A stretch of DNA of 64,000 nt from Rhizobium sp. BT03 (GCF_030053155.1 NZ_CP125640.1:2480001-2544000), one strand, 5' to 3'; shown: positions 17,975-29,031, counted from the stretch's first letter. Translations and numbers: made by a program. The notes: a model not told the origin generated them from the letters alone.

Positions 17975-18430
17975 TCAGAGACTGCGCTTCAGCCCTTCAT
18001 GGCTCGCGACGAAATCGAGCTGCTCGTAGAAGCGGATCGAATCCGCCCGCGTCTTGTCCGATGTCAGCTGCACGAGGCCGCAGCCGCGCGCGGCGCATTG
18101 GCCGATCGCCCATTCGATGAAGGCTGAGCCGAGGCCCGAACCGCGAATATCGCTTGCGACACGCACGCTTTCGATCTGGCCGCGCCACATGCCCATTCTC
18201 GACAGGCCGGGAAGAAAACTCAGCTGCAGGCAGCCGACGACCTTATCGGAAGCGTCGATTGCGACGGCCAGCAACTGATTGGCATCCGCCTCGATCGCGG
18301 CAAAGGCCGAGAGATAAGCCGCATCGACGGGATCGGAGACGACCTCCCTGGTAGCGCCGAGATCGTCATCGGCGAGAAGCCGGACGATGGCGGCGAGATC
18401 GGACTGACGGGCGAGCCTGAATTGATACAT
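17975..18430 (-). CDS. GNAT-family N-acetyltransferase
   Basis: 151 residues from ATG 18430 (MYQFRLARQSDLAAIVRLLAD). The acetyl-CoA loop is VRVASDIRGSGLGSAFIEWA, and the C-terminal strand-helix is LTSDKTRADSIRFYEQLDF. Ligand unknown; similar proteins act on small amines or amino acids. It follows the MFS exporter by eight bases in the same direction, so a linked detoxification function is possible. It is convergent with the lytic transglycosylase. Confidence 0.88.
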   Translation of the reverse strand: MYQFRLARQSDLAAIVRLLADDDLGATREVVSDPVDAAYLSAFAAIEADANQLLAVAIDASDKVVGCLQLSFLPGLSRMGMWRGQIESVRVASDIRGSGLGSAFIEWAIGQCAARGCGLVQLTSDKTRADSIRFYEQLDFVASHEGLKRSL

Positions 18431-18438
18431 GGCTGCTC

Positions 18439-20070
18439 TCAATGATGCAGATCGATCGGCGCCTTGTGGAAGACGTCGTCGCCAGGCGGAATGGCCTGGC
18501 GTTCGATCATGCGGTGGACATGCGGCAGAGTTTCGCCGCGGTGAAGGGCGCGAAGCCTGTCGATGTTTTCGGCGTCGGCATGCGTGCGCCGCTGGTTGTG
18601 TCTTATATATTCGACCCAGGTCGGCGTGTGGTAGGTTTCCGTCCAGAGCCCGGGATTTTCGAGATCGCGCATCAGCGCCCAGTTGCGGGCGCCGTCGCGG
18701 ATGCGGATACGGCGGCGTTCTCCCATCAGCTGCATGAATTCGGCAAGGTCGTCATCTCCGATCTCGTAATCGACCTGGATGACGATCGGGCCGCTGCGCG
18801 GGGTAATGTCGAGACTGAGCGCCGGCTCGGTGAAGCGGTTCAGCGGATCGAGGTTGAGCGAGGCGAAGGCCGGCATGGAAAACCGCAGGCCGGTCACGAT
18901 GCCGAGCAGCATGACGGCCGACGACATAAGCAGCGCATCGGCGACACCGTAGCGATCGGCGGCCACGCCCCAGAGCCAGCTGCCGCCGGCGATGCCGCCG
19001 AAGGTGACGGTCTGGTAGAGCGACAGCGCACGCCCGACCACCCAGCGCGGCGTCGACAGCTGGACGATGGTGTTGAAGAGCGAGAGCGCGGAGACCCAGC
19101 AGGCGCCGGAGACGAGCAGCCCGGCCGAGGTGAGCACGGCGCTTGGGCTGAAGGCGGCGATGACGGCGCTGAGCGCAAAGCCTGTAAAGGCCAGGCGGAT
19201 GATCATCTCGCTCGACAGCATCTGGCGCAGCCGCGCATTCAGCACCGCGCCGCCGATCGCGCCGATGCCGAAGGCGCCGAGCATGAAACCATAGGTCAGC
19301 GGGCCGCCGCCGACGAGATCGAGGGCCACGACCGGCAGCAGCGCCAGGATCGAGCTGGCGCCGATGCCGAAGAGCAGCCCCCGGAGGAGCACCTTTTCGA
19401 GATTGGGCGACATCGAGACATAACGCAGGCCGGCGAAGATGGCGCTGCCGAGCGCCTCGCGCGGCAGGGTCGAGACCGGCGTGCTCGGGCGCCAGCGCAG
19501 CAGGGCATAGATCAAAGCGAGGTAGCTCACGGTGTTCACCGCGAAGGCTGCGGCCGCGCCGGCTGCCGCGACGATGACGCCGCCGATCGCCGGGCCGACG
19601 CTGCGGGTGATGTTGAAGCCCATGCTGTTCAGCGTGACGGCGCCCGGCAGATCGGCGCGCGGCACCATGTCGCCGACCGAGGCCTGCCAGGAAGGATTGT
19701 TGAGCGCGGTGCCGCAGCCGATCAGGAAGGTGAAAAAGAGCAGCAGCCAGGGGGTGATCCAGCCGAGAAGGGCCGAGATCGTCAGCAGCGCCGAGACCAC
19801 CAGCATCATGCACTGCGCCGTCAGCATCACCCGGCGGCGATCGTAATTGTCGGCGAGCGCGCCCGAAATCAGCGAAAACAGCATGATCGGCAGCGCCGTC
19901 GAGGTCTGCACCAGCGCGACCATGTCCTCCGAGGCGGTGATCGTCGTCATCATCCAGGCGGCACCCACCGCCTGGATCAGGCCGCCGAAATTCGAGGACA
20001 GGCTGGCGAACCAGATGGTGCGGTAGGTCTCGTGCCGCAAAGGCGCCAATGTCGACGAAGTGTAGGCCAC
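18439..20070 (-). CDS. MFS exporter (MFS_3 / transmembrane secretion effector type)
   Basis: Inner-membrane efflux protein, 543 residues from GTG 20070 (AYTSSTLAPLRHETYRTIW), chosen because GGAGAAATC lies directly upstream; the frame continues open to 20481 without sense. Twelve hydrophobic helices fill about residues 15-400. LADNYDRRRVML is the MFS loop 2-3 motif. A cytosolic C-terminal domain (about 415-543, RIRDGARNWALMRDLENPGLWTE) is characteristic of PF05977 proteins. The substrate is unknown, and relatives include siderophore and antibiotic exporters. Confidence 0.88.
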   Translation of the reverse strand: MAYTSSTLAPLRHETYRTIWFASLSSNFGGLIQAVGAAWMMTTITASEDMVALVQTSTALPIMLFSLISGALADNYDRRRVMLTAQCMMLVVSALLTISALLGWITPWLLLFFTFLIGCGTALNNPSWQASVGDMVPRADLPGAVTLNSMGFNITRSVGPAIGGVIVAAAGAAAAFAVNTVSYLALIYALLRWRPSTPVSTLPREALGSAIFAGLRYVSMSPNLEKVLLRGLLFGIGASSILALLPVVALDLVGGGPLTYGFMLGAFGIGAIGGAVLNARLRQMLSSEMIIRLAFTGFALSAVIAAFSPSAVLTSAGLLVSGACWVSALSLFNTIVQLSTPRWVVGRALSLYQTVTFGGIAGGSWLWGVAADRYGVADALLMSSAVMLLGIVTGLRFSMPAFASLNLDPLNRFTEPALSLDITPRSGPIVIQVDYEIGDDDLAEFMQLMGERRRIRIRDGARNWALMRDLENPGLWTETYHTPTWVEYIRHNQRRTHADAENIDRLRALHRGETLPHVHRMIERQAIPPGDDVFHKAPIDLHH

Positions 20071-20181
20071 GATTTCTCCGCTTTTGTTGTTGCGCCCCAC
20101 GGCAATATATGCGCAAGACCGGCGCTGGCCATAGGGTCTCGTCACCTCGCCGGAAGCGAATTGGCCGAATCGGTCGCAGAC

Positions 20182-20210
20182 CTTGCAATTTCGGAAAAAC
20201 CCGACTATAT
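20182..20210 (+). promoter_or_regulatory. Promoter of the rimP-nusA-infB operon
   Basis: CTTGCA (20182-20187), 17-base spacer, CTATAT (20205-20210): nearly the perfect rhizobial housekeeping consensus. Predicted start is near 20217, about 98 bases before the rimP start. Confidence 0.75.
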
Positions 20211-20237
20211 GGCTCTCAAATTCTTGATCGCTTGATG

Positions 20238-20268
20238 AAGAGTGGGCCGCAAGGACCCGCTCTTTTTT
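20238..20268 (+). terminator. Leader terminator before rimP (possible attenuator)
   Basis: AAGAG-T-GGGCC / GG-A-CCC-G-CTCTT hairpin with a GCAA tetraloop, followed by TTTTTT. It lies between the operon promoter and the first gene, about 20 bases after the predicted start, with no upstream gene to terminate. It would produce a roughly 50-nt leader unless read through. Confidence 0.6.
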
Positions 20269-20314
20269 ATTAGCGCGATCCCTAAACAGCATGAAATTGC
20301 GAGGAGCGCACCGC

Positions 20315-20920
20315 TTGTCGGACATGACAAACGCAGACAACGAACTTGAGCCGCGGCTGATTACCGAAACCGGGCTTGACCAGCGTCTTGCCGATATCAT
20401 CGAACCCGTCCTCGTCGGCCTGGGCTTTCGGCTGATCCGCGTCCGTATGCTGAACCAGAACGGCGCGACGATGCAGGTCATGGCCGAGCGTAACGACGGG
20501 ACGATGACGGTTCAGGACTGCGAAGAAATCTCGATGGCGATTTCTCCGGTCCTCGATGTGGAAGATCCGATCGATAAAGAGTATCATCTCGAGGTGTCTT
20601 CGCCCGGCATCGACCGTCCGATGGTTCGGAAATCCGATTTCGTCCGCTGGCAGGGCCACCTTGTGAAATGCGAGACGTCGATCCTGATCGACAATCGCAA
20701 GCGCTTCCGCGGCAAGATCGTCGAAGCAGGCGTAGATGGTTTCACGCTCGAGCGTGACCAGGTCGCTTACGGGGAAGAGCAAAAGGTCACCATTCCCTTC
20801 ACGGCGCTTAGCGATGCGAAGCTCATTCTGACCGACGACCTGATCCGCGACGCGTTGCGCGCCGACAAGCTGGCAAAAGCCCAGGCCGCCAACCAGAACG
20901 AAGCGGACGACCAGGAATAA
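20315..20920 (+). CDS. rimP: Ribosome maturation factor RimP
   Basis: 30S assembly factor, first gene of the nusA operon. 201 residues from TTG 20315, chosen because AGGAG lies eight bases upstream; ATG 20291 lacks a ribosome site, and ATG 20324 is a further option. The N-domain contains [18 protein letters not shown] and [17 protein letters not shown]. The family mark [15 protein letters not shown] and a C-terminal SH3-like domain with FTLERD and [12 protein letters not shown] follow. The tail is rich in Ala, Asp and Glu. Confidence 0.93.
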   Translation: MSDMTNADNELEPRLITETGLDQRLADIIEPVLVGLGFRLIRVRMLNQNGATMQVMAERNDGTMTVQDCEEISMAISPVLDVEDPIDKEYHLEVSSPGIDRPMVRKSDFVRWQGHLVKCETSILIDNRKRFRGKIVEAGVDGFTLERDQVAYGEEQKVTIPFTALSDAKLILTDDLIRDALRADKLAKAQAANQNEADDQE

Positions 20921-20978
20921 CCGATCAACAGACCGCTCCAGGGACGGGAACCCGGGGTTAAGACGGAGAAACAAGACA

Positions 20979-22586
20979 ATGGCAGTCAGTGCGAACCGGC
21001 TCGAACTTCTGCAGATCGCAGATGCAGTGGCGCGCGAAAAGGTCATCGACCGCGAGATCGTGCTGGCCGCAATGGCCGATGCCATCCAGAAGGCGGCACG
21101 CTCCCGTTACGGCACCGAGTCCAACATCCGGGCCGATATCAATCCGAAGACCGGCGAAATCCGTCTGCAGCGCCTGCTCGAAGTCGTCGACAAGGCCGAG
21201 GATTATTCGACGCAGATCCCGCTGGAGCTTGCCCGCGACCGCAACCCGGACGCCGCCCTCGGCGATTTCATCGCCGACCCGCTGCCGCCGATGGATTTCG
21301 GCCGCATCGCCGCACAGTCCGCCAAGCAGGTGATCGTGCAGAAGGTGCGTGAAGCCGAGCGCGACCGCCAGTTCGACGAATTCAAGGATCGCACCGGCGA
21401 AATCGTCAACGGCACCGTCAAGCGCGTCGAATACGGCAATGTCATCGTCGATCTCGGCCGTGGCGAAGGCATCATCCGCCGCGACGAAATGATCCCGCGC
21501 GAGAACGTGCGCTATGGCGATCGCGTCCGTGCCTATGTCTATGATGTCCGTCGCGAACAGCGCGGCCCGCAGATCTTCCTGTCGCGCACCCATCCGCAGT
21601 TCATGGTGAAGCTGTTCACCATGGAAGTGCCCGAAATCTACGACGGCATCATCCAGGTGAAGTCGGTCGCCCGCGATCCGGGTTCGCGCGCCAAGATCGC
21701 CGTGATCTCGAACGACAGTTCGATCGATCCGGTCGGTGCCTGCGTCGGTATGCGCGGTTCGCGCGTCCAGGCCGTCGTCGGCGAACTCCAGGGCGAAAAG
21801 ATCGACATCATTCCCTGGAGCCAGGACCCGGCGACCTTCGTCGTCAACGCTCTGCAGCCGGCCGAAGTCGCCAAGGTGGTTCTCGACGAGGATGCCGAGC
21901 GCATCGAAGTCGTCGTTCCCGACGAGCAGCTGTCGCTTGCGATCGGCCGCCGCGGCCAGAACGTCCGCCTGGCGTCGCAGCTGACCGGCTGGGATATCGA
22001 CATCATGACGGAGGCCGAGGAATCGGAACGCCGCCAGAAGGAATTCAACGAACGCACCAACCTGTTCATGGATTCGCTCGACGTCGACGAAATGGTCGGC
22101 CAGGTTCTGGCCTCCGAAGGCTTTGCCGCCGTCGAGGAACTGGCCTATGTCGATCTCGACGAAATCTCCTCGATCGACGGTTTCGACGAAGAGACGGCGC
22201 AGGAAATCCAGCAGCGCGCCCGCGAATTCCTCGAGCGTCTCGAAGCCGAGATGGACGAGAAGCGCAAGGCGCTCGGCGTTCAGGACGAGCTGCGCGAAAT
22301 CGACGGCATGACCGCCCAGATGATGGTGGCGCTCGGCGAAGACGGCATCAAGACGATCGAGGATTTTGCCGGTTGCGCCGCTGACGATCTCGTCGGCTGG
22401 ACGGAACGCAAGAACGGCGAAACGAAGAAGTTCGAAGGCCTGTTCTCGAAGTTCGACGTCTCGCGCGTCGAAGCCGAGCAGATGATCGTCCAGGCCCGCC
22501 TGTCGGCCGGCTGGATCACGCAAGAGGATCTGGCGAAGGGGACCGAAGAAGAGGTCACCGAAGCCGAAGCCGAACAAGAAGCATGA
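20979..22586 (+). CDS. nusA: Transcription termination/antitermination factor NusA
   Basis: Binds RNA polymerase and nascent RNA. 535 residues. The N-terminal domain (about 1-125) is followed by S1 (about 132-200, [21 protein letters not shown]) and two KH domains (about 230-345, [20 protein letters not shown] and [17 protein letters not shown]). A C-terminal pair of acidic helix-hairpin-helix repeats ends in a Glu/Ala tail. The stop overlaps the start of the YlxR gene. NusA is known to autoregulate this operon in E. coli, which makes the leader terminator upstream of rimP of interest. Confidence 0.97.
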   Translation: MAVSANRLELLQIADAVAREKVIDREIVLAAMADAIQKAARSRYGTESNIRADINPKTGEIRLQRLLEVVDKAEDYSTQIPLELARDRNPDAALGDFIADPLPPMDFGRIAAQSAKQVIVQKVREAERDRQFDEFKDRTGEIVNGTVKRVEYGNVIVDLGRGEGIIRRDEMIPRENVRYGDRVRAYVYDVRREQRGPQIFLSRTHPQFMVKLFTMEVPEIYDGIIQVKSVARDPGSRAKIAVISNDSSIDPVGACVGMRGSRVQAVVGELQGEKIDIIPWSQDPATFVVNALQPAEVAKVVLDEDAERIEVVVPDEQLSLAIGRRGQNVRLASQLTGWDIDIMTEAEESERRQKEFNERTNLFMDSLDVDEMVGQVLASEGFAAVEELAYVDLDEISSIDGFDEETAQEIQQRAREFLERLEAEMDEKRKALGVQDELREIDGMTAQMMVALGEDGIKTIEDFAGCAADDLVGWTERKNGETKKFEGLFSKFDVSRVEAEQMIVQARLSAGWITQEDLAKGTEEEVTEAEAEQEA

Positions 22587-23278
22587 TGACCGCGCATGAG
22601 CCGGACGCTCTCCCTGACGAGGACGACGATCTTGCGGGTTATGACGTGAACGGACGCATGTGCATCGTGACGCGCGAAAGCGGATCGCCGGAAGAGCTGA
22701 TCCGCTTCGTCGCCGCTCCCGATGGAACTGTTGTCGCCGACCTGAAGCGCGAGCTTCCGGGACGCGGATGCTGGGTGAAGATCGACCGCTCGCTGGTCGA
22801 CAGGGCGGTGGCGAAGAAACTCTTCGCCCGCGCGCTGAAAATGGATGTGAAGGCGGCAGACGATCTCGGCGCAAGCGTCGACCGGCTGCTCGCGGCGCAA
22901 TTGATGCAGATGATGAACATGGCGCGGAAAGCCGGCCAGTTCGTCAGCGGTTCCTCGAAAGTGGATGCCGCGGTCAGAAGCGGGGCAGCCCTTGCGGTGT
23001 TCCATGCGACCGATGCAGCCGATGACGGTGTCCGGAAAATCGACCAGGCCCGCAAGGCCTGGCACCTCGGAATGGAGACCGAGGAGGAGATACCTTCCTT
23101 CCGTCTCTTCTCGGAGAGCGAAATGGAAGGCCTGATGGGCCAGAATGCTTTTATCCATGCCGCAGTGCTTGCAGGGCAGGCGGGTGAGGGTGTAGTGAAG
23201 CGCGCAAAGATGCTCGAACAGTACCGTATTGGCGGTCAGTCCCGGGCAGCGGGCGGCGCTGGCCGGCAAAAACAATGA
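22583..23278 (+). CDS. YlxR-type RNA-binding protein with L7Ae-like domain
   Basis: 231 residues, overlapping nusA by ATGA. The N-terminal YlxR/DUF448 domain shows GRMCIVTRESGSPEELIRFV and PGRGCWVKIDRSLVD. A central segment (AQLMQMMNMARKAGQFVSGSSKVDAAV) resembles the L7Ae/L30e fold found in YlxQ. Fusion of the two is usual in alphaproteobacteria. Its place between nusA and infB is conserved across bacteria; the exact role in RNA metabolism is not settled. The C-terminal tail is basic. Confidence 0.9.
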   Translation: MMTAHEPDALPDEDDDLAGYDVNGRMCIVTRESGSPEELIRFVAAPDGTVVADLKRELPGRGCWVKIDRSLVDRAVAKKLFARALKMDVKAADDLGASVDRLLAAQLMQMMNMARKAGQFVSGSSKVDAAVRSGAALAVFHATDAADDGVRKIDQARKAWHLGMETEEEIPSFRLFSESEMEGLMGQNAFIHAAVLAGQAGEGVVKRAKMLEQYRIGGQSRAAGGAGRQKQ

Positions 23279-23379
23279 GGCGGTCACCGGCATCGGCCGG
23301 TCGCATTCTCATTGATCGACAGTATTGAACGACAGGGTCTGATCTAGTCATCGCTCCCTGTCCGAAGGAACGGGAACGA

Positions 23380-26136
23380 ATGACCGATAGTAACGACGAC
23401 AAGACAATCAGCGTGACGGGCAAAAAGACGCTTACCCTGAAACCATCGGGGATGAGCCAGGGCACCGTTCGCCAGGATATGGGTCGGGGCCGCACCAAGG
23501 CGGTCGTCGTCGAGACCCGTAAGCGGCGCCCGATGCGCCCGGAAGACGAAAAGCCGATCACACCTGTGGCTCCGGCGGCTCCCGTCCGTGCCGCCGAACC
23601 GGCGCCAGCACCCGTGCAGGCGCGTCCGCAGCAGGCCGCACCGGCACCGCGGATCCAGCAGGGTAACAACAACCAGACGAACCAGCGTCCGCAGCAGTCC
23701 CACCAGGCGCCGCGCCAGAACGATCGTCCGCGGCCCGTGGTGCTGAACCATCTGTCGCCCGAGGAAATGGACGCCCGTCGCCGGGCGCTTGCCGACGCCC
23801 AGGCGCGTGACGCCCAGGATGCGATCCGCCGCGCCGAGGAAGAAAAGCGCCGCGCCGCCGAAGAGATTATCCGCAAGGCAGCCGAAGCCGAAGAAGCTGC
23901 CCGCAGGGCCGCTGAAGAGGCCATCCGCCAGGCTGAGGCGCCCGCTCCAGTTGCTGAACCGGCAGCCGCAGCACCGGCTCCGGCCGAAGCACGCGCCGAT
24001 GCCCCGCGGCCGCAGCAGCCGGCATCGTCGGCGCCTGCCGCGCGCCGGCCCGATGCGGCCGGAGCAGCAACTGCTGCCCGTCCGGCAGCAGGCGCTGCCG
24101 CCCCCGGCGCCGTTCGCGGCCGCCGCGACGAAAAGGAAGACGACGATCGTGGTGCTGCGCGCGGCGGCCCGGTCCGTGGCCGCGTCGTTCGCCCGGAACC
24201 GGCAAAGCCGGTCACGACACGCCCGAAGACGGATGAAGAGCGCCGTCGCGGCAAGCTGACGATCTCCACCGCCAACGTCGACGGCGAAGACAATGCCCGC
24301 GGCCGTTCGCTCTCGGCCATGCGCCGCCGGCAGGAGAAATTCCGCCGCGGTCAGATGCAGGAAACCCGCGAGAAGATCTCCCGCGAGGTGGTTCTGCCGG
24401 AGACCATCACCATTCAGGAACTGTCGCAGCGCATGTCCGAACGCGCCGTCGACGTCATCAAGTACCTGATGAAGGAAGGCCAGATGATGAAGCCGGGCGA
24501 CGTCATCGACGCCGACCTCGCCGAACTCATCGCCGGCGAATTCGGCCATACGGTCCGGCGCGTGTCGGAATCCGACGTTGAACTCGGCATCTTCAACGTC
24601 TCCGACGAGGACGGCGAACTGGTTTCGCGCCCGCCCGTCGTCACCATCATGGGCCATGTCGACCACGGCAAGACCTCGCTGCTCGACGCCATCCGCCATG
24701 CCAACGTGGTCTCCGGCGAAGCCGGCGGTATCACGCAGCATATCGGCGCCTATCAGGTGGAGCAGAGCGGCCAGAAGATCACCTTCATCGACACCCCCGG
24801 CCACGCCGCCTTCACGGCGATGCGTGCCCGCGGTGCGCAGGCGACCGACATCGCGATCCTGGTCGTCGCAGCCGACGACAGCGTGATGCCGCAGACGATC
24901 GAATCGATCAACCACGCCAAGGCGGCCGGTGTTCCGATCATCGTTGCGATCAACAAGGTCGACAAGCACGAGGCCGATCCGCAGAAGGTCCGCAACCAGC
25001 TGCTGCAGCATGAAGTCTTCGTGGAATCCATGGGCGGTGAAGTGCTCGACGTCGAGGTTTCGGCCAAAACCGGCAAGAACCTCGACAAGCTGCTCGAGGC
25101 GATCCTGCTGCAGGCGGAAATTCTCGATCTCAAGGCCAACCCGAACCGGACTGCCGAAGGTACCGTCATCGAAGCCCAGCTCGATCGTGGCCGCGGTTCG
25201 GTCGCCACCGTGCTCGTCCAGAAGGGTACGCTGCGTCCGGGCCAGATCATCGTCGCCGGCGACGTCTGGGGCCGCGTGCGCGCGCTCGTCACCGACAAGG
25301 GCGACCATGTGAAGGAAGCCGGTCCCGCGACCCCGGTCGAGGTTCTCGGTCTTTCCGGCACGCCGCAGGCGGGCGACAAGTTCGCCGTCGTCGAAAGCGA
25401 AAGCCGCGCCCGCGAAATCTCCGAATATCGTCAGCGTCTTGCCCGCGACAAGGCGGCTGCCCGCCAGTCGGGACAGCGCGGTTCGCTGGAACAGATGATG
25501 ATGCAGCGCCAGAACGCCGGCATCAAGGAGTTTCCGCTTGTTATCAAGGGTGACGTGCAGGGCTCGATCGAAGCGATCGCCGGCGCCCTTGAGAAGCTCG
25601 GCACCGACGAGGTCCGCGCCCGTATCGTCCATTCGGGCGCCGGCGGCATCACCGAGTCGGATATCTCGCTCGCCGAAGCGTCGAACGCGGCCATCATCGG
25701 CTTCAACGTTCGTGCCAATACGCAGGCACGCCAGTTCGCCGAGCGCGAAGGCATCGAAATCCGCTACTACAACATCATCTACGACCTGGTGGATGACGTG
25801 AAGGCGGCGATGTCGGGCCTGCTGTCTCCGGAACGGCGCGAGACCTTCATCGGCAATGCCGAAATCCTCGAGGTGTTCAACATCACCAAGGTCGGCAAGG
25901 TCGCAGGCTGCCGTGTCGTCGAAGGCAAGGTCGAGCGCGGTGCGGGCGTCCGCCTCATCCGCAACGACGTCGTCGTTCACGAAGGCAAGCTCAAGACCCT
26001 CAAGCGCTTCAAGGACGAAGTCTCCGAGGTACCGATGGGCCAGGAATGCGGCATGGCCTTCGAAAATTACGAGGATATGCGCGCCGGCGACGTCATCGAG
26101 TGCTTCCGCGTCGAGCATATCACGCGCACGCTCTAA
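23380..26136 (+). CDS. infB: Translation initiation factor IF-2
   Basis: GTPase that brings initiator tRNA to the 30S subunit. 918 residues. The N-terminal IF2-associated segment ([13 protein letters not shown]) leads into a long Ala/Pro/Gln/Arg linker with a charged coiled-coil stretch (about 125-190). The IF2_N domain is near 350-400 ([18 protein letters not shown]). The G domain starts near residue 425 with [12 protein letters not shown], then DTPGHAAF and NKVDK; domains II-IV include [17 protein letters not shown]. It sits in the rimP-nusA-ylxR-infB-rbfA-truB operon. Confidence 0.98.
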   Translation: MTDSNDDKTISVTGKKTLTLKPSGMSQGTVRQDMGRGRTKAVVVETRKRRPMRPEDEKPITPVAPAAPVRAAEPAPAPVQARPQQAAPAPRIQQGNNNQTNQRPQQSHQAPRQNDRPRPVVLNHLSPEEMDARRRALADAQARDAQDAIRRAEEEKRRAAEEIIRKAAEAEEAARRAAEEAIRQAEAPAPVAEPAAAAPAPAEARADAPRPQQPASSAPAARRPDAAGAATAARPAAGAAAPGAVRGRRDEKEDDDRGAARGGPVRGRVVRPEPAKPVTTRPKTDEERRRGKLTISTANVDGEDNARGRSLSAMRRRQEKFRRGQMQETREKISREVVLPETITIQELSQRMSERAVDVIKYLMKEGQMMKPGDVIDADLAELIAGEFGHTVRRVSESDVELGIFNVSDEDGELVSRPPVVTIMGHVDHGKTSLLDAIRHANVVSGEAGGITQHIGAYQVEQSGQKITFIDTPGHAAFTAMRARGAQATDIAILVVAADDSVMPQTIESINHAKAAGVPIIVAINKVDKHEADPQKVRNQLLQHEVFVESMGGEVLDVEVSAKTGKNLDKLLEAILLQAEILDLKANPNRTAEGTVIEAQLDRGRGSVATVLVQKGTLRPGQIIVAGDVWGRVRALVTDKGDHVKEAGPATPVEVLGLSGTPQAGDKFAVVESESRAREISEYRQRLARDKAAARQSGQRGSLEQMMMQRQNAGIKEFPLVIKGDVQGSIEAIAGALEKLGTDEVRARIVHSGAGGITESDISLAEASNAAIIGFNVRANTQARQFAEREGIEIRYYNIIYDLVDDVKAAMSGLLSPERRETFIGNAEILEVFNITKVGKVAGCRVVEGKVERGAGVRLIRNDVVVHEGKLKTLKRFKDEVSEVPMGQECGMAFENYEDMRAGDVIECFRVEHITRTL

Positions 26137-26169
26137 ACCGCCGCGCGCTTTAAGCGCAGCATCAGCTTT

Positions 26170-26206
26170 CCGAAAGCCATTCGCCAGCCCGGCGGATGGC
26201 TTTCGG
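26170..26206. other. Stable hairpin in the infB-rbfA spacer
   Basis: CCGAAAGCCAT-T-CGCC pairs with GGCG-G-ATGGCTTTCGG around an AGCCC loop, in the 164-base gap between infB and rbfA. There is no T tract, so it is more likely an RNA processing or stability element than a terminator. Confidence 0.5.
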
Positions 26207-26300
26207 GCATCCAGCGACTTGACCTTTTCGGCCAAAAGAGTCATGGACGCTCTCCTTTGACGGGTTCGATTCCCAGCCGCATCGGCAAATAGAGATAACA

Positions 26301-26705
26301 ATGACCAGAGCAACTTCTTCCGCGCCTTCGCAGCGCATGCTGCGCGTTGGCGAACAGGTCCGCGCCGCGATCACCCAGGTACTGCAGCGCGGCGAAGTGC
26401 GCGACGACGTCATCGAAGCGACCGTGATCTCGATCTCGGAAGTGCGCATGTCGCCCGACCTCAAGATCGCCACCGCCTATGTGACGCCGCTCGGCGTTTC
26501 CGACCACAGCATCGTCATCGGGGCGTTGAACCGTCATGCGAAATATATTCGCGGCCGGCTCGGGCAGCAGCTTCGGCAGATGAAATACATGCCGGAGGTG
26601 CGCTTTCGCGACGATACCAGCTTCGACAACTACAAGAAAATCGACGAGCTGCTGCGCTCGCCCGAGGTGAGCCGCGATCTCGACGGCGATAATGACGAAC
26701 AATAA
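26301..26705 (+). CDS. rbfA: Ribosome-binding factor A
   Basis: KH-fold 30S maturation factor, 134 residues. [42 protein letters not shown] and the C-terminal [25 protein letters not shown] are typical. An ORF overlap or a 13-base gap joins it to truB, depending on the truB start. Confidence 0.96.
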   Translation: MTRATSSAPSQRMLRVGEQVRAAITQVLQRGEVRDDVIEATVISISEVRMSPDLKIATAYVTPLGVSDHSIVIGALNRHAKYIRGRLGQQLRQMKYMPEVRFRDDTSFDNYKKIDELLRSPEVSRDLDGDNDEQ

Positions 26706-26718
26706 ACAGAAGAGACGC

Positions 26719-27651
26719 ATGTCCAAACCACGCAAACCCAAAGGCCGGCCGATTTCCGGCTGGCTGATCCTCGACAAGCCGGTGGATTTCGGCTCGACGG
26801 AAGCCGTTTCCAAGATCAAGTGGCTCTACAAGGCGCAGAAGGCCGGTCATGCCGGCACGCTCGATCCGCTCGCCTCCGGCATGCTGCCGATCGCGCTCGG
26901 CGATGCGACGAAGACCGTTCCCTATGTGATGGACGGCCGCAAGATCTATGAATTCACGGTCAGCTGGGGCGAAGAGCGGGCGACCGACGATCTCGAAGGC
27001 GAAGTGACCGTAAGCTCGGACAAGCGTCCGAGCGAACAGCAGATCCGCGATATCCTGCCTGGCTATATCGGCACCATCAGCCAGGTGCCGCCGCAGTTTT
27101 CGGCCATCAAGATATCGGGTGAACGCGCCTATGATCTGGCGCGCGAAGGCGAAACCGTCGAAATCCCCTCGCGCGAAGTCGATATCTTCCGGCTGACATT
27201 GCTCGCCTGCCCGGATGCCAATACCGCGCATTTCGAAGTCGAATGCGGCAAGGGCACATATGTCAGGGCGCTCGCCCGCGATTTCGGCCGGGAGCTCGGC
27301 TGCTACGGCCACGTGTCCGGGCTGCGGCGCACCTTCGTCGCGCCCTTCGCGGAAGAGGCCATGGTGCCGCTTGCCAACCTCGTGGCGCTTGAGGCGATCG
27401 AAGATATGGACGAGCGGCTTGCAGCCCTCGACGCGCTGCTGATCGACACCTGCGAGGCGCTGTCGGCGCTGCCCCATCTCGTCATCAACGACGACCAGGC
27501 GCACCGGCTGAAGATGGGCAACCCGATCCTCGTGCGCGGCCGCGATGCGCCGGTTGCCGAAAGCGAAGCCTATGCGACGGCCCGCGGCAGGCTGATTGCG
27601 ATCGGCGAGATCGGCCAGGGCGAGTTTCGCCCGAAGCGGGTTTTCGGCTGA
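26719..27651 (+). CDS. truB: tRNA pseudouridine-55 synthase TruB
   Basis: Makes pseudouridine 55 in the T loop of tRNAs. 310 residues from ATG 26719 ([15 protein letters not shown]), preceded by AGAAGAG; an ATG at 26692 inside rbfA is an alternative. The catalytic Asp is in [17 protein letters not shown] (D49), followed by [19 protein letters not shown] and [14 protein letters not shown]. The C-terminal PUA-like part contains [12 protein letters not shown]. Last gene of the nusA operon. Confidence 0.96.
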   Translation: MSKPRKPKGRPISGWLILDKPVDFGSTEAVSKIKWLYKAQKAGHAGTLDPLASGMLPIALGDATKTVPYVMDGRKIYEFTVSWGEERATDDLEGEVTVSSDKRPSEQQIRDILPGYIGTISQVPPQFSAIKISGERAYDLAREGETVEIPSREVDIFRLTLLACPDANTAHFEVECGKGTYVRALARDFGRELGCYGHVSGLRRTFVAPFAEEAMVPLANLVALEAIEDMDERLAALDALLIDTCEALSALPHLVINDDQAHRLKMGNPILVRGRDAPVAESEAYATARGRLIAIGEIGQGEFRPKRVFG

Positions 27652-27745
27652 GTCCGTACAGCTGACGATTGTCAGGCATCAGCGATGCGATATCTTCCTT
27701 TCGGGCGATAACCGCCCGAGGGGCCGTGGCGGCCCGACAACGGGG

Positions 27746-28603
27746 ATGATGATGCGCGTGATCGCTATCGGCATACTGACGTTCTTTTCCATGTTCCTGA
27801 CCATTGCCGGCGCCCAATCCGCCGAGCGCTGGGCCGAGCTCCCGGCCTTTCCTGACATGCCCGTGCCGAAGACCAGCGGCATGGCCGATGTGAACGACAT
27901 CAAGATGTATTATGCCGAATATGGTGAAGGCGAGCCGATGCTCTTCATCCATGGCGGGCTTGGCAATGCCGAGGTCTGGGGTCACCAGGTCGCCGAATTC
28001 GCCAAAGACCACCTGGTCATCGTCGCCGACAGCCGCGGGCATGGGCGCTCGACGCGCAGCCGGCAGCCCTTCGGCTACGATCTGATGACATCGGATTATG
28101 CCGCCCTTCTCGACCATTTGAAGATCGGCAAGGTGACGCTGGTGGGATGGTCGGACGGCGGCATCATCGGCATCGACATGGCGATGAGATATCCGGAAAA
28201 GCTGACCCGCGTCATTGCCCAGGCCGCCAATGTCACCACCGACGGCGTCAAGCCTGACGTCCTGAGCAACAAGACCTTCAACGACTATATCAACGTTGCC
28301 GGCGAACAGTACCGCAAGCTGTCGCCGACGCCGAACGAGTACGACGCCTTCGTCACCCAGATCTCCGAGATGTGGGTGACGCAGCCGGCCTGGACGGCGG
28401 CGGATCTCGGAAAGATCACGGTGCCTGTCACGCTCGCCATCGGCGATCACGATGAAGCCGTGAAGCTCGACCATACTCAGATGATGGCGAAAGAGATTCC
28501 GGGCGCAAAGCTCGTCATCCTGAAAGAGGCCAGCCATTTCGCCATGCTGCAGGATCCCGAGGGCTACGATGCGATGATCCGGGACGCCATGGCGGGCCGC
28601 TGA
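27746..28603 (+). CDS. Exported alpha/beta hydrolase
   Basis: Secreted or periplasmic alpha/beta-hydrolase fold enzyme of 285 residues. ATG 27746 gives a signal peptide (MRVIAIGILTFFSMFLTIAGAQSAE); the frame opens earlier inside truB. HGGLGNAEVWG forms the oxyanion region, the nucleophile is in LVGWSDGG, Asp in IGDHDEAV and His in ASHFAMLQ, so the triad is complete. DSRGHGRSTR is typical of the esterase/lipase branch. Substrate unknown. It lies between truB and rpsO, positions that are normally adjacent in the metY-rpsO type operon. Confidence 0.88.
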   Translation: MMMRVIAIGILTFFSMFLTIAGAQSAERWAELPAFPDMPVPKTSGMADVNDIKMYYAEYGEGEPMLFIHGGLGNAEVWGHQVAEFAKDHLVIVADSRGHGRSTRSRQPFGYDLMTSDYAALLDHLKIGKVTLVGWSDGGIIGIDMAMRYPEKLTRVIAQAANVTTDGVKPDVLSNKTFNDYINVAGEQYRKLSPTPNEYDAFVTQISEMWVTQPAWTAADLGKITVPVTLAIGDHDEAVKLDHTQMMAKEIPGAKLVILKEASHFAMLQDPEGYDAMIRDAMAGR

Positions 28604-28756
28604 AAACCGCTGCGGGAGCTCCCCTCTTTCCATCGCTGCTTATTTGGTTTATAGGCAGCGCCAGCGTCAGGTTCGCCTGCTCGCATTCACGGCCAAAGCT
28701 GGACGGCATCCCGGCTTTTGGCGACCTTTATCTCCTCTCTTAGAAAGGATCACCCG

Positions 28757-29026
28757 ATGTCGATCACTGCTGAGCGCAAGTCTGCGCTGATCAAGGAATA
28801 CGCAACCGCCGAAGGCGACACCGGTTCTCCTGAGGTTCAGGTCGCGATCCTGACCGAACGCATCAACAACCTGACCGAACACTTCAAGGACCACAAGAAG
28901 GATAACCATTCCCGCCGTGGCCTGTTGACGATGGTTTCGAGCCGCCGCTCGCTTCTTGATTATCTCAAGAAGAAGGATGAAGGCCGCTATTCCAAGCTGA
29001 TTTCCAGCCTGGGTATCCGCCGCTAA
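28757..29026 (+). CDS. rpsO: 30S ribosomal protein S15
   Basis: 89-residue primary 16S rRNA binding protein. [36 protein letters not shown] and [20 protein letters not shown] are diagnostic. ATG 28757 follows AGAAAGGA; the upstream in-frame codons from 28718 are not part of S15. A strong terminator follows, then pnp, the standard order. Confidence 0.98.
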   Translation: MSITAERKSALIKEYATAEGDTGSPEVQVAILTERINNLTEHFKDHKKDNHSRRGLLTMVSSRRSLLDYLKKKDEGRYSKLISSLGIRR

Positions 29027-29031
29027 GATTG

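Noticed and set aside
18442..20235. 597-codon open frame on the + strand opposite the MFS gene
   Set aside because: Antisense to a clear membrane transporter; composition is Arg/Gln/Asp-rich with no domain, typical of high-GC shadow frames.
23344..26313. 989-codon open frame opposite infB
   Set aside because: Exact antisense of IF-2; no ribosome site or family motif.
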